Assembly (NCBI GenBank): GCA_942486035.1
Contig: CALNXK010000042.1
Coordinates: 3,271,001 to 3,335,000, forward strand
Direction: 5' to 3'
DNA from: Porites lobata
Lineage: Eukaryota > Cnidaria > Anthozoa > Scleractinia > Poritidae
Length of the DNA: 64,000 bases
Shown: positions 11,414 to 25,800 of the stretch, one piece after another
How positions within the stretch are numbered: position 1 is the first letter of the stretch
Layout of the letters: each line of letters opens with the position of its first letter
Position numbers and translations under genes: made by a program
Notes under the pieces: model-generated
Seen by the model: only the letters and a program-made list of their open reading frames with translations
Told to the model about the DNA's origin: nothing
Databases searched by the model: none

Positions 11414-11791
11414 CGTGACGTGTTTTATCAGCCTTCCTTACGATATATATATGTAAAAGTATTTTCACTTCAAATGGTGATGGTGACCTATGGTGTTGCA
11501 TCGTGTGGCCCTCGTTTCTCTTCGACTGTTTCGTAAAAATTTGGGCGACTTGCAAGAATATTTTGCGCAGATGGTTTACCGGCCCCTGCACCCCCCAACC
11601 CCTTAGCAAAAAAATTACTGTACGCCTATGTTGAAAAGAAATTCAAGACGCATTTCTGGTACTTGGGGTCCAGATACGTTTTCGGTCGCAATTTGAGATA
11701 AGTGTTAAAGATAGGCTGAAGCCAAAAGGGCACTATTTGGCCTTAACAATCGGCTCCTGGCCTTAACGGGGTATATGTGCCGCTTAACAGG

Positions 11792-11966
11792 CAGGTGCGG
11801 ATCTAGGGGGAGGGTGCAGGGGGTGCGCACCCCCTGAGATGACCTGCCGTTTTCTAATACAACTGGTATTCTGCCAAAACAAAACAAAAAAAGTGGTTTA
11901 TTGGAATTGAAGTAGAGCAAGAGACGAGTGCAGCCCCTCCTAAAAAAAATCCTGGATCCGCCTCTG
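11792..11966. mobile_element. Short element with GGATC-C-GCCTCTG ends
   Basis: The left end (caggtgcggatctagg) and the right end (cctggatccgcctctg) form an imperfect inverted repeat around a G-rich/C-rich interior (gggggtgcgcaccccc). It resembles the better-preserved element at 50588-50747. No clear target duplication was seen. Confidence 0.5.
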
Positions 11967-12404
11967 ACAGGGAATAATTTTCAGGGCCCTGAGTCTTAAG
12001 GCATACAATTTTATTATTTAGCGTCTTGAAAAGGGTGTCTTTTTTGGACTGAAAGCCTTTAAAAGAGTATGTAGTTTGATGATGAGCCGTCAACATCCCT
12101 GTTACCAACAAATTTATTTTTGTTTTCTATTTATATCGTTTCATAGTCTTTTTCATTTGCATTTGATCATGTGGTGACATGTCCTCCACGAAACGTCATG
12201 TTTTTTATCCTTAAATTTATTTTTTAAAAATCTAATTTTACGAAGATAGTTTAAAAACTTTCTTCATTCTGTATGCGAAACGAAATGAGTCAGGGTCATT
12301 GAATGAGGTGTCTATGAACGATTTTTTTCTTAATCAGGGTAAGAGTTTCAAGGCCTGGGCGCCACACCTCTATCCAAACTTCCCTTGAGAACTCCCCCCG
12401 GGGC

Positions 12405-12587
12405 TGAAGTTCGGTCGACTCCCAGTAACTGGACCCCTCTATAATTCGAAGCTCCCGCTAACTCAAAGCAATTTTCAATTCTCTTCAGATCATTTTCAAT
12501 ATAATTTTACCCTCGAGAACTCGAACTCCCGATGCCTCAAACTTTTTGCTATTTCTCGAAGGTTCGAATTATCGGGAGTTGACTGTA
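12405..12587. mobile_element. Possible pogo/Tigger-like remnant
   Basis: The right side ends gttcgaattatcgggagttgactgta, an end type used by pogo-like elements, and the left side carries ggtcgactcccagtaactgg and ataattcgaagctcccgcta, partial matches to the same motif. Boundaries are uncertain. Confidence 0.35.
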
Positions 12588-12596
12588 CACACAGAC

Positions 12597-12695
12597 TAGC
12601 CTGTGTAGCAGGCGCTTCACCCTTCGCGTGTCTCCCTCGGGCGCGCCCGTTCTCTCTTTTGCCCACTACTTCCAAGCGCCAGCTACACAGACTGT
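12597..12695. mobile_element. TAGCCTG-type foldback element, decayed
   Basis: TAGCCTGTGTAGCAGGCGCTT on the left pairs imperfectly with AAGCGCCAGCTACACAGACT on the right. The left end closely resembles that of 56170-56254. No matching 9-bp flanks remain. Confidence 0.55.
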
Positions 12696-13334
12696 CAATC
12701 TAACGTATGCATGTTTGTTTGTTTTAAATCCGCATGCAGAAAGTGGATATGCGTCATTTACGGTGGTGTCACAGCATAGCTCTGTTACCTGAAAAAGGTG
12801 ACGGTTCGGTAAGAAAAAGATTTGCCAATGAACTGAGAAATTTTAGGGTAATTTTTTAATGAGCAACCCGAAGTTTAGGGATTCCGTCTGTGGCGGAGGC
12901 TATTGCATTCAGGCAGATTTAGATTCTTGACAGTTACTTTTTATTTCCAGTCTTTTTCATGACTTTCATTTTGTTAGTGTTTTCTGCACTTATGTTTTCG
13001 CCAAATGGCAAACGTAAATTTGTACCACGTGACCAAGTTTCCCCCTTAATTGTCGTTTATATTACTTCTACACAAAAATAAGTAGTTTCACGCTAGTTTT
13101 ATCCATAAGAATTGTTCTGGACAGTTTTTATCTGCTTATTTTCTATTCTGATAAATTGTCAACTTGAATTTGACGTTTGGCGTTCTCGTAAACGTTAGTC
13201 TTAATCTCTCTACTAATTCCTACACAAATTTTCCTCTTATGGCTAGCCTATTCCAGGCGTTCAGATAGTATAGCGGGAAGTACAGATGGTGGGGAGCCAG
13301 TGAAATACTACGCGGGGAAAACGAGGGGAGTCCA

Positions 13335-13690
13335 AGAACGTTTGCCATTTGTTAGGAAATTTCGGTAAAAGATTTCTGACAAATGGTACTGGACTTGAAA
13401 ATGTTTCCGAAAAGAGGAACGTGTTAGAGTTGTACCATTTGCAAAACACCATAACCCTCCTGGGAAATGACCGCCATTTTTCACCTTCCGCCTCAACAGG
13501 AAGCTTGGCACTTGAGCTGGTTAACCAGAGTGGTACAAAAAATTTTGGTCGTTTCGGTCAAAACGGGAAAAAGGTAATATCTGAAAGGAATTACTTTTTT
13601 TCCGGAAATTTTCCACCGGGATGAACCGTTCCATTTGAATTCTCCTTGGAATTACCGTGTTTTCCATACAAATGGTAAGCGCTCCAAGAC
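13335..13690. mobile_element. GCTTACCATTTG-type foldback repeat
   Basis: The right end reads tacaaatggtaagcgctcc and the left portion has ttgccatttgttaggaaatttcgg, giving an imperfect inverted repeat. The interior shares the strings ggttcatcc / ggatgaacc and aattcaaatgga with the elements at 57700-58300. Confidence 0.5.
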
Positions 13691-14155
13691 AGTCTCTCGG
13701 CTCTTCCCTGGTCAGGCTACCTCTCAGCCTGCCTGTCATTCTTTGTGACGTCATGCAACGCTTCTATTAGCGGTGTGACGACAGAAAAATCCCGTGAAAA
13801 TACTAGTCTATTTAATAGTAGGTAATACACACTACGGAAAGAATTTTGCCGCCAAAACTTTGTATTCGGCTTCTCTGTCTTTTTAAAAAATTCACCATTT
13901 TTAGCTCACTGATCCTACGCGTCAACAAGCACCGATTGTACTTGGAATATTGAAAATCGACCCATAATCGCCTGGGAATAAAGTTCCGTTTCAGTTAACC
14001 CCTTCCTTTGAAAAGCTTAGTATTTTATCACGTTCCGCCCTAAAGTTCATAGTAACCAAAAGTGTATTTTTAAGACATCCCCGCTCCTGGGGTAGTTGAT
14101 GTATTGTACTTCTCTAGATCTATTTTATTCCTTCATTTTAGTTCGGTACCAAACA

Positions 14156-14188
14156 ATGAATGAAATTTCGAGAGAATACAGCGGAACG
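14156..14188 (+). CDS. Possible first mini-exon of the TIAM/Sif gene
   Basis: ATG followed by ten sense codons and a consensus donor (ACG|gtgagt). It ends in phase 0, which would join in frame to an acceptor at 14905 (cttgag|CTT). The acceptor is poor, so an alternative start in the next exon (see 14871-19847) is at least as likely. Confidence 0.25.
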
Positions 14189-14870
14189 GTGAGTCAACGG
14201 ATCACATTAAAATAATCCCATAGCTTGTCTGACTTTAATCACGTATTCCCCTGAGGAGCACAGGTATGTGATGCTAATTAGCCAGCGAACCAATCACAGC
14301 GCGGAATCCTTTGTAACTACGGAGTAGTAAAACTGCCGCGGACCCGTAAACGCGGTTTTTCGGGCTTAAAGAACCTTTTACACTATGTTAACTGGCTAAT
14401 TGAAAAGCGAGCAAAGTCTTCAAGCACAGGTGAATTGATTCTTTGCAGCTGGCCCTTGCTTTGCAGGTAATTATGTCGCTGACTTTTCTGTAGTTCTTAC
14501 GGGAGTTACTTTTGTTAGGAAAATGTACAATTACTTTAACTTCGAGTGTTCTTGTGATCTTAGAAGTGGCTTGTCGAAGCTTTAGCTGCTTGTACGTTTT
14601 CAAATCCATAGTCAGTAGATTTGTTGAGAACTGGAAATTTTCTATTAAGAGTTGTGAGAGTTCGTTCAGTTAATAGGCTTTGCTTTCGCTCTCGTATGAC
14701 TCGCCAAACATGAATGATAAGTTGATACCTTAAGTCTTCAAGACAAAGAAGTTCTTTGAAAGAAACATTCATTTCAAATACGATAAGCGTGTTGTGTAAG
14801 CCTTTTCGTAACAGAGACACAACGTCGCTTCGTTTTCACTTATAAACTACCTCATGCTTGGGATTTTCAG

Positions 14871-17800
14871 ATGAAGCCGGCGCGTGATCGCCATGGCGTC
14901 TTGAGCTTGGGATAGCCAACGAAGACAATATTGGAAACAAAGATAGCCAACCATCTGGTCCCCTTATTGGGGACCAGATCGGTTTGTTTCCTTCCAATGC
15001 AAATGGATTCCAACCTCATGAAGTGAAAAAGTACATTGAGAACTGGAGCAAAGATGAAGGGACTCAAGTTATACGGTAAACATTTTCTCACCGGTATCAA
15101 TCACAATTAGCTTGTATGGTTGCAATATTTGTTTACATTACCACGGTGACTTTTTGGCTGCATATCGTCGCCACTCGCTGATAAAGAAGGTTCAATTTTT
15201 GACACCCTTACTTGAGATTTCGTTTATTTTCCTACAGCGGAGGGTTTCAGGAAACATCAATTTTGCTGTCTATTTGATTTCATGCTTATTATCGACAATA
15301 TATCTATGGTCGTACAGTATTACCTTTCAAAATTTCTGACACAAATATCACAATATTCTTTGGGTCTTCCGTTGTATGTGCATACATTCTAGGTTTTGAA
15401 GTGAAAGAATGACCGCATTGTTCAGCTTTTAATGGCCTTTTTTATGTTTTAATATAGTCTCAGTAAAACAGTCACTGTATATAACTATCAATCCTATCAA
15501 AGTTTGTTCATGTATTTTATATTAATGATCGTTTCGATTACAATTATGTCGTGGGAATGTAAGCTTACATGCATGTATATTAGCCCGAGGTTTGCTCGCT
15601 ATCATGTATTAAAATTTAATACATGATCTGCGTTTTACAATTGGTAATTTCCTGATACTAATTCATAACTGTTGCAACTAGCATAACAGTCAACAGTTGT
15701 CAAATAAAAAAATTAACCTCAGGATAATTAAACCAATAAAAAAAAACGATAAACTAACAATGAGTTCTTATCAACTCGATAGTTTTGATATTAGTGGGGT
15801 TTGTACCAGGCATAATAGAGCTGTAAAAACCGCTCCTAGGATTTTTACAGTCGCCAAAAATTGATACTTTTACGATGCTGGTCTGCAATTTTGTTTGGGT
15901 TGGCTTTTGTGTACACAATTTTCATTAAGTTAACATGAATCTTTTTTGAAAGTCTGTTTTTTTATAGTCGAAGATAAAAAGTATGGTGATGATGTGACAG
16001 TAAAGGGTGCTCTTGAAAACATATATGTCTTATATAATTTTTTTTCTTTTTATTTAGCTTGAATGAGTTTAGTTTTGACCAGCTAAGTCTTTTCTAAAGA
16101 CAAAAACTTTATTGACTTTATCTTCGACATGAAGATTTCAGTACCAAAGCAATCAATATGACAACAAATGAAATAAACTAAAAATTATAAAAGTTAGGTA
16201 AGAGAGAAAGGAACAACAACTATATATCGAACAGTAATAGAAAATCACTCTGCTATGTACGGCTTCTACACTACTCAAATATGTTATTAAAAGAAGGTTA
16301 AATTTGAATTCGGATTTATAACAATTTAGAATTTACCGTGTCACACAATTACTCTTTTTTAAATCACCTAATAGATGTTTCACCTTGGGAAACGTTTTGC
16401 TAGCAAAACGAATCAATGATCCGCATTTTTCAAACTGAAAGTATAGGGGTATCACTATTTTTTGTATATTTATTCACTATTTTTTTTATATTTATACAGC
16501 TGTGAATTTTTTGTCCTTTTGCAGAACTTGTTTATAGAAGTTCCCGTTTGAAAGAACAAAAAATGAGAAATGTACATATAAAAATTCGGACACCAACACA
16601 ATCATGAAAATTATCTGTTGAATAAATTTTGCCTTTAATGAAATTAAGCTCACTGTGTGATTGCAATTATAATTGTCTTTACACACGCTTTTCATATTCA
16701 TTCACAAAGAATTCATTTAATTCCCCCACTGGGATATTGCAATGTCTTGGGGTGTTGTTTAGTATTTAAATGTAAATCATTAACAAACAAGACCTTAGTG
16801 GTTTCAAACCAACAAGCATTTCTGTCTCAAACTAAAAAGCACTATTATTTATATGTGTTGCAAATTAATGTATAATGTAACATCTCAGAATTTCTAAAGA
16901 CAAAACTTATTGATTCACTTCATATTATCAATAATGCATGTCAAGTATAAACTTAAAGCAACGATAGTGCAGCACTGTATGTCAGGCTGGTATCAAGTTG
17001 ATATCAAGCGAAACCTTTATGGATGATGTTGCAGTTCCTACTTTAAAATTCTGTCAGTTGAGCTGTGGTGTTGAATGTTATTGTAAGTCCATAAGATGTG
17101 TTACCTATGCAGATAAAGAAGAAACAGATACACTGTCTTGTAATTTGAAAATAATATAAAATTTTAAGAAATTATGAGGAAAAAATTAAATGTCCTTTAA
17201 AATATATGATGTTTTCAACAGTTTTATCACTGGTTACTGCAGTCTAGTCTCAAGGAAATAGTGGCAAGAACAAGCTTTTGTAAATTTATATCAAGCATAC
17301 TATTTTAGTGTGGTAAATTTGGTCAATTGTCTTTAAATTAAAATGAATCTTCCAAATTTTTTTCAGCTGTGTACAAATAGATTAAGAACCCTCTCATGTA
17401 TATACTGTAATGAATTATTTATTTTGTAAAAAGGGCCTAAACTTTGAACAGAAAATGCATCTTAAATGAAGGAGGTAATTTATCTATCTTGTATTAATTT
17501 TTTCATATTATGTGATACCTGTCTATTGAATGCTCCTCATTCTTAAATTCTTAAACAGTTCTCTGGCTGAGGTGAACACATTATCTACAGATGAGGGTCC
17601 TTTAAGATGGGTACCTGTCATAGAAAGTGTCATACCAATTATTATTCACCGGAAAAAGGTGAGTTTGCCAGAATGTTATTTAATTAGCTTCATGACAATC
17701 TAGTCGCACAAAACAATCCATGCTTTGGATCGAGTTGTGTAAGGATTCTTGGGAAATTTCTGTCTCTGTTTTTAATAATAATACTTAAGTTCTTGATGCA

Positions 17801-19847
17801 ACAAAAGTGGAGGGCAACTAACAGATTTTCTGAAACAATCCATGCACAATAGTTAGTAGGTTATTAAAATTTTGGTATTTGGTATTGGGTATGATCGCTA
17901 ATGGAGACTGTTTCTCTGCCAGTCATACATTGTGATAGCTGAGGTCAAATTTGATTTCATGTTAATTTTGATTTAACCTTCATGTGGGTTTATTCTCAGT
18001 TTTCTTTGTCTCCTACCTAAGGTTAAAGAATTTTAACCTGAAATCAATTTGACCAATATAACATGTAAAATTTAAACTTATTGTTTTGTTAATTTTTGCG
18101 GTAATATTCTTACCCTACTAAATGTTGCAGTTCACCACAGCAGTAGCTAGTGCATGCTGTCATGAGGGGGGCGTAAGGGGGGTCCGAAAACCGCAAAACC
18201 GCACAGAAATACGCCAAAAAACCGCAAACCGCATCGGTTTTTTTCCCAAATACCGAAACCGCGCGTACATGTAGGCCACAATATGAAAGCTGACGTCAGC
18301 AAGACGTGTGATATATTCTGATAACATTGTGCGTTAGTATTAAACATGCCATCATAACGCGAACGATATATTGTACTACACTATTATACTCTGTTTACTA
18401 CTAACCAAATGCCGAGTATGCTGGTCATGTACTTGAACGAGTATTGATGTCTCCCTTGACTTTGAAAAACTCTGTCACTGATCCTGTACGTCTTACATTG
18501 CGTGACTGATTACTTTGGACGACCCTGTGCTATAAAGCACAGCTCCTCTGAAATTCTCCCCTTCCTTTCCTTCTTCATAGAAGATTGCCACGCAATCAAT
18601 TATTACGTCCTCTTGCGATCTCGACGACCTCAGCATGCGCATTGAATCTGTCGTGAATTGCAAACCACAGAAAACAAAACACTGCTTGCAAAACAACCGG
18701 CGACCGTTCTAAAAGTGAGACTTTTTTTTGCACCGAAAACCGCTACTTAAAGGTTGTCAAACCGCTTAGTCTTTTGAAACCGATACCATGAAAGTTAAAC
18801 CCAGAAAACCCTTATGCCCCCCTCTGTCACAGAAAACAAACTGGCAGCACAAAGAGACTGTTCTGATAGACCCAGAAAAGGTGGAATTAATAAACATTTA
18901 AAAACAATTAAATGATGCCTGGGTTCCTGCGACATTAAATGTACCTAAGTAAAATGGTAATAAATCAAGATTTGAAAAAAATAGAATCAAGGACAGATTG
19001 AACTAATTGAGGGATCTACAATATGAGCGTTTTATAAAAATTTGTTAAATAAATCTACTTTTAACATTGAATGAATGAATAAATGAATAAATGATTGAAT
19101 AAATGAATTAATGACATCATAATTAATTAATATTTATTTGATTGCTCATATAGGTGGATGAGGAAGATGTGTTTCTTGTCACAGCACTGATGAACAATGA
19201 GGCTGTTTTCAGTGCAGAGATAAACTTGAAAGGTTACTCATGAATAAATTGTTTTTTTACACACAGAAAGAGAGTAGCATTGTGGTAAATTAAGCTCTGA
19301 ATAATAAGCTGCAGTTGGATGAAACAACCGGTTACTTCACCGAAAAACTTAGTCCTTCACCATGACTGTGATCAACTGATCCATTCTGCTTGCTGCTCTT
19401 TATCTGTAAAGAGAATCAACAGTTTTGATGAACTTTAAGGCAATGTGTCACTAAGTTCTAGCTTACTTAAATGTAATCATTCTTAATTCATTTTCAGAAA
19501 TTCGGCTGAAAAAGACCTCAGAATGTTTTGTCCAATGGAGGAATCGTAAATCAAGTAAGTCTTAAATTTAATTATTTAATTATAGTCTAGATTATATGAA
19601 GTGACCAGTTATAAGCTGTATTCTAGTCTAAGAGTACTTATCAATGTTAATTATATTGTAATTGCCAGCCAAAACCACATCTCTTATTAATGAGTTTGTG
19701 GTTATTTTCATTTAAATACTGTTAACTGTATTAATTAGTTAATTAATTAACTGGTTGATAATTTATTTAATAATTGTAGAGAACCATGCCTGGGGACTCA
19801 ACTTTGTTTCAGAAGAAGAAGCTCAGAAGTTCTTGGACTTTTGCTGT
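14871..19847 (+). CDS. TIAM/Sif exons: N-terminus and WH1 (EVH1) domain
   Basis: Exons ~14871-15075 (ends phase 2), 17559-17658, 19154-19232, 19498-19554 and 19780-19847. The first holds DQIGLFPSNANGFQPHEVKK. The next four give a WH1-like fold with VIESVIPIIIHRKK, DVFLVTALMNNEAVF, ECFVQWRNR and HAWGLNFVSEEEAQKFLDFC; the WGLNF-S---A--F block is the last WH1 strand and helix as in Sif. A WH1 would be expected to bind a proline-rich partner. The acceptor at 14870 (gattttcag) is good, and a Kozak-like gccATGGCG lies at 14893, but that ATG reads into a stop five codons later unless one base in 14899-14902 is lost. Confidence 0.8.
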
Positions 19848-22800
19848 GTATGTGATATTTTAAGTACAACATATGTTAGCTTTTGAAGTTTGAACACAGT
19901 AAGGACATATGTTTTGGGCTCTGGCAACAAACTCTCTAGAGTGTCAGATGATTTAATCAAAGTGTATTCGAATGTCCCCACTACTTCTGATAAACTCAAT
20001 GCCCTTGTTCTAAATATTCATCACAGGCTGGACGTGTGCGTTCAGTGTCCAATACATCATCGTCAGCTCCCTCATCATCCAGTCATCCAAAGTCAAGTGT
20101 GCGTCATCATGAGACCAAGGTAAGGGCTTGAATTGCAGGCATTATTCTCTTGATTGTGTGACAAATGTTAATTGTACTTCAAACATTGAATACGCCTGTA
20201 ATGAATTATCATGACTTTAAAGGTGGCATAATATTGTCCTAACATTTAAAAAATATGGATCTGACAATATTATATTGTTGTTTTCTGGATTTAGATAAAT
20301 TGTGCCAGAAAAGATAGCCAAGGGTCTGGTGATGCACCAACCATCCAGATAAATGACATCGAATTGAACCTCAAATCAGCACACACTAATGGTACCCTAC
20401 ACAATGGTGGGGGAGACCACTACAACTCCAGCAGTACTCTTGATGCCATGGAAACACAATGCAGCTCCATCAGCTCACGCAGTAGTACCCCAATAGCCAA
20501 TAAACCCAGCAATGGTGATCCAGGGGACAGTGGTTTTGGTATGGAAGATGTAAGCAGTGACTCAGTTGAACCCCACAGAGTGTCTCGCATATCTGCATCT
20601 CATGAGAATGAACTCTCAGCACGCCTGTCTGTTGCTAGTGACTCAGATTACTCTGTTAGTTCAAGAAGTAACTTGTCAGATTTGGATGACTCAGCTGAAT
20701 TGAGTTACTTCAAGAATATGGCAGACTTGAATTCTAATAATTCTCCTGTGGTAAGAGAATTCTTTTGTTTCAAGGGGGCTTGAGGTGGGTTTGGTAACAA
20801 AAGTGTACATGTTCAACTGTTTGTGCACATCAAGATACAGTCTTCTAGAAAATAATGGTGAGGTATTATCTTCATGATCTTTAAAAAGCTTGTTTTGTTT
20901 AGGATTCATGCCTTATTGCTGTTTGTTTTCATTGTTAATCTTACCCCTTTGGCTTGCTTTCTTAAGGCCTGTAAACAATTGAGTGTTCATATGTGCGCTC
21001 ACAATCATGGGTATCAGTCTCCGGCACAGCTTTCAATGACCACTACCTTGTGTATCATATTTATTTTAGGCTTGAAGTAAAATCCAGCATTTTGTTAACA
21101 TGTACAACATTTAGTTTTCTAAGCACAGATCACATGAAGATGAATGTAGAGATTACAATTAAGTTAGGTACTTAATTACCACTAACTTTTTTAATGGTTA
21201 ATATTTTGCAGGAAGTCAATGCTTCATTTCATGGTTATGCAGATCTAGACCTGAACAGTAGCTGTGGAACAGATGTAGATGTGAAACCAAAGTCTGGTAT
21301 CGCTCAGTCTCGCCAGGGTGGGGCCACTCGCAAGGCAGGGTGGCTTTCTGTAAAGCACGTTCTTGTGAGATTAAAGTCAAGCAAAGTGGAACTAGCTTCA
21401 GATAGGAAGTGGCGTAAATGTTGGGTTTCACTGAAAAATGGTGCTCTGAATTTTTATTTTTGCAATGAAAAGACTGTGAGTCCTCAAGACTTAGATGAAC
21501 CAAATTTTTCTTTGGAGATTGATGGGTGCATTGCACAGGCAGTTCCTGAACATGCCAAGTTAGACCATGTGTTTAGTGTCAGCTCCAGACTTGGTGAAGC
21601 ATACTTTTTCCAGGTAAAATAGCCCATAGTAAGTTTAGACTAGTAGTGTAAGAAGAAATGGGTTAGATGCCTTACCACATGTACTCCTACTACCCATGAT
21701 CAATAGCTGACTACAAAACCTTATAGACCAGGGGCCGGTTGCTCGAAGCCTGGTTAGGGCTAACCGTTGGTTAAGAGGTATCAAAATGTATAGGTTTCCA
21801 TGGTATTTAACACTGGTTAGCACTAACCATGCTTCAAGCAACCCGGGCCTGTACAGTTAGTGTGATGGCATATACCTATTACTAAAAGTAGTAATCATTA
21901 CTGACAGAATGTTAATTTCAGGGCAGCTAAAACCCCAAAAACAGTGGGGTCACCACACAAATAGTAGCCGTTTAAAGTTTCTGTGAGACTGATTGCATGA
22001 GGTGTGTAAACACCATTTAAGCAATAGAAAACGTTTTCCGTGTTTGCATGGCCTGATATAAACATGAGAGGGGCTGGGAGAATTCGAGACAGTTATGCAA
22101 AGCCGAGACAAAGTTGAGGGTTTGTATAACTGTTGAGAATTCTCCCAATGCCTCGAGTGTTTATATCATGCTATGCAAATGCAGGGAAAAAGTTTTCTAT
22201 TGCTTTTATAAAATAACCTTCCCCAGAAAAAGACGCAAAACTCTTTGTATGGCACTGATTAAAAGAGAAATTCTTACCAGTTGCAAAATCTTGTCCACAA
22301 AGTCTTGCACGTGTAATCAGTTCTTGTTTTGCAAAAAGATGCTTTAAAAAATATGGATTTTTCTCGCTTAAAATGTCAGGTTAAGCGAAGAAAAATTGAC
22401 TCACCTTCTTTGTAACGATTTTCCATGTTTCAGCCGATGAAGGAATGGGTAAATAAAGTAAACTTGTCGAGTTTTGAACTCGAAAACTTTTGAAATTCGT
22501 GCTTGCGTGATTAGCACGCTAAAAGCCAAGCACCTTGATGCACAACCATGTTTACATACTCTCATGCAAACACTCCTCTCGGCCAATCAGAGCACGCATA
22601 CTATCTTAGTTATTTTGTAAAGTATAATAATGCCACAATGAAATTACAATGAAGTTTTGGTTTGTACACTGTGGGTGCTTACTATTTGACAGAAAAATCC
22701 GGTTGGGGTGAAAGCATAATGGTAAGCGATTTACCAGTTTTACCGTAGAAATACTACATCTGTTCGTCGCTTTGAATCCAAATCAAGGGCAAATTTGTGT

Positions 22801-25800
22801 AGCATGAGTCTGGAACCGGGAAGGAACCGAGAAATTGGCTGATGGTAAGCAACATTCCATTTGGTTTGTACCAACGGAGATGAAAGGACTACCTCAAAAC
22901 CTACTCCTCAATTTTCTGTTGAAATTTCCGAAAAGTGACCTTACCATTGACCTTGGCTTCCATCCGGAATTTCCGAAATTTTCTATCAGATGGTAAGCAC
23001 CCTGTATGTCCATGAAAATTTTGAAAATCTGGACATATACAGCTGTAAATTGGTAGGCCTGGTTGTAGGGATAAGGATCATACCAGCCCTGAAATATTTA
23101 CATAGATCTAACTTTATATTATAATAATAATAATAATGAATGTCTTTATTGAATATTCAAGTAAAAATACATATCTATATTTACATGTTTAATATCATTA
23201 GTTAAAAAGTAAAAGTATATTTAAAATACAGTCTATTAATAAAACTAGCTTTAGAGCACTCCATGTTAACACAGGGTAGTAGGCTTGTTTGAGTTCTCAG
23301 ATGTTTTGATGATTCTTTGACTCTGGGCAACAAATATTATTATACAGCAGATGAGTAGATAGGCAACTAATCTTCTTGGAGATTGACCGGTCTGTTTTTT
23401 CAAGCAGATTGATTCATGTGTTGGTAACTTACTATCCAAATCACTAGACATCCTACTAGTCCAAAAACTAGGGAAAATCATGACTGGGGAACTGAATGTT
23501 GTAGAATTAGGACATGATATGATTTTAATTTAAATCAGATTCGAGTGTTTAGATATTGATGAGGCAGTCATATGTAATGTCATGGATGTGTGTCAGTGTT
23601 TCTCTGAATATTAAAATGATGTGTATCACATAATCATTCAAACTATTATGACAGGCATCTAACCAAACTGACCTTGAGAACTGGATAACAGCAATTCATT
23701 CCATGGCTGCCTCAGTCGTGGCTGGTTCTGGACAGAAAGGAAAACATGAAATGGTACGCATCCTCACCACTGAAATAAAAAGAGTGGAAGCCAAAATTTC
23801 TTCAGACTCTAAACTTAAGAAAATGGCTGAGCTACAGTCCACTGTTGTTACTGATTCAAAGAACAAACAAGCTTTCCTTGATCAGGTAAGTCCAGTTAAG
23901 GCATAAACACACCCTTGGCACTTCCGCTACAACTTAAAATGGTTTATGTCAAAGTGTTAGATGAGATGTACGTACATACATGAAGTTAGCACCTTGCTTG
24001 GACCAAAAAGAGTTTTCAGGGTTGTCTTAAAGGCTTGGTTTTTTTGGATTTTGCCTGGATTTTGAGAATTTGAGCCTCAGCTAATTTGGTTGAAGTATGA
24101 TAATTATGTTGACAACACAAATTTGTCAAATCCCCCTTGCTGCTTCAAACATGAGTGAAAATATCCATTAGGTTTCAAAGAAAGAAAAATGGCAACATCG
24201 TGCTTATTGAAGTGGATATTGCCTTGATTGACTGATGTTAAAAGTTGGGTATTCCACAGAAGTGTCATTGCTTGAGCAAAGTATAATCATGGTTGTTACT
24301 GGTAATTTGCCCTTTATTATCTACTTACACATCAGGTCTGATAAAACCATATTTTCTTGTAAGACTTGTCATATTAACTTTTTCATTAGTCCTTTCAACA
24401 ATAAAGTTGCTAACTTTTCTTCAGATGAAAATGAGAGAGAGTCATTTCAGAGACCTTCCACCAAAGCTAAATAAAGCTAAATAACACTAACCAATACAAT
24501 GCATTTTCAGATTTCAAAGTGGGACAAAAACTTAGAGCACCTGAATATTGACTTGTATCGGCTTCAGTGCTACATAGCAGCAATTCGTGGAAGTCATCTG
24601 CCAAATCCTCAAACCTTGCTAGCCTGTGTTTCTAGAAGCACCAAACAGACTCTCTCCAGATTGAACATTTTCTCTGTTATGTCTTTCCATGCTGTGGTCA
24701 GTGCTAGAGATCCTAACACTGAGGAGGAAGTGAAGACAAGAAATAAAGCTAAGCGGTCAGCAAGCTCTGTCGGCAAGCTGAAAAGTGCATTACTAACTTC
24801 ATTAAGAATTAATGATGCTGCTAGTGTCAAGTCTATTAGAGATCGGTACTCAGGAGGAAAAGGGTCTGGAGGAACTCCAAGGGTGAAACGGTGAGAGCAA
24901 TGATTATACTTACAGAATCTCAAAATGTGTACTAGTTAAGATCATTTTGAAATTTTTTCCTATTTAAGATTATAACTCCTAAAAATGGGAAACTGACAAA
25001 AATAAAATGTACAAACATGCTCCTTTGTGGACCTTTTGTGTCACTGGTTGCAGGATTTAAGGTGTCACTTGATCAAAAACTGCAGCTGAATTTTCAATTT
25101 CAGATGTGATTTGTTGGCACACTTTAAGCATGAATTGTTTTGACTTATCACCAAATATATTAAACTGTTTGCAGGCAAACCAACTTAGACAGCATCCAGG
25201 ATGACATTCTAGAGGAAGAGGGTACAATACAGGTGGAGAGTGCTTCATTGTCATCAAGCCACTCAGACTGGAAAAGCATGGGGAACTTCTTACGTATTAG
25301 CTTAGATAACAACCAAAGCACAGTTATACCTTTACATAATGAGATGACTGTTCTAGAAGTGGTGGAAAACACTTGTAGCAAACGTCAACTAGAGCCAGAG
25401 GCATACTTTCTCAAACTTGGCGTTGAAGATTCCTCTGGTTCAACAGGTGATTCTTTTTGCATGTAGACCATGTTATGGCAAGATTATTTCTCACTCTTTA
25501 ACTTTATTGCTTTAACACTTAGATGAAACCTGTTTGGCAGAACTTTTGCACAGAACTACAGTATTTATTTCTTAAGGATTTTCACTGAGGAATTTGATTT
25601 TTTTTGTGAATTTCTTTGCCCAAGTTGGCAAGATAGGCACAGTTTGCCTCCTAAGGTAGCTGGGTAGGTTGCAGGGTTTGCTATATTTTGCCTGTTTGTG
25701 GAACCAGCCATATACATGTAATATATGTTAATGAAAAAGTTATGTATTTAAATTAAGCATTAACTTGCAGTTGTTCTGTTACATTGCATGACTTTTACCA

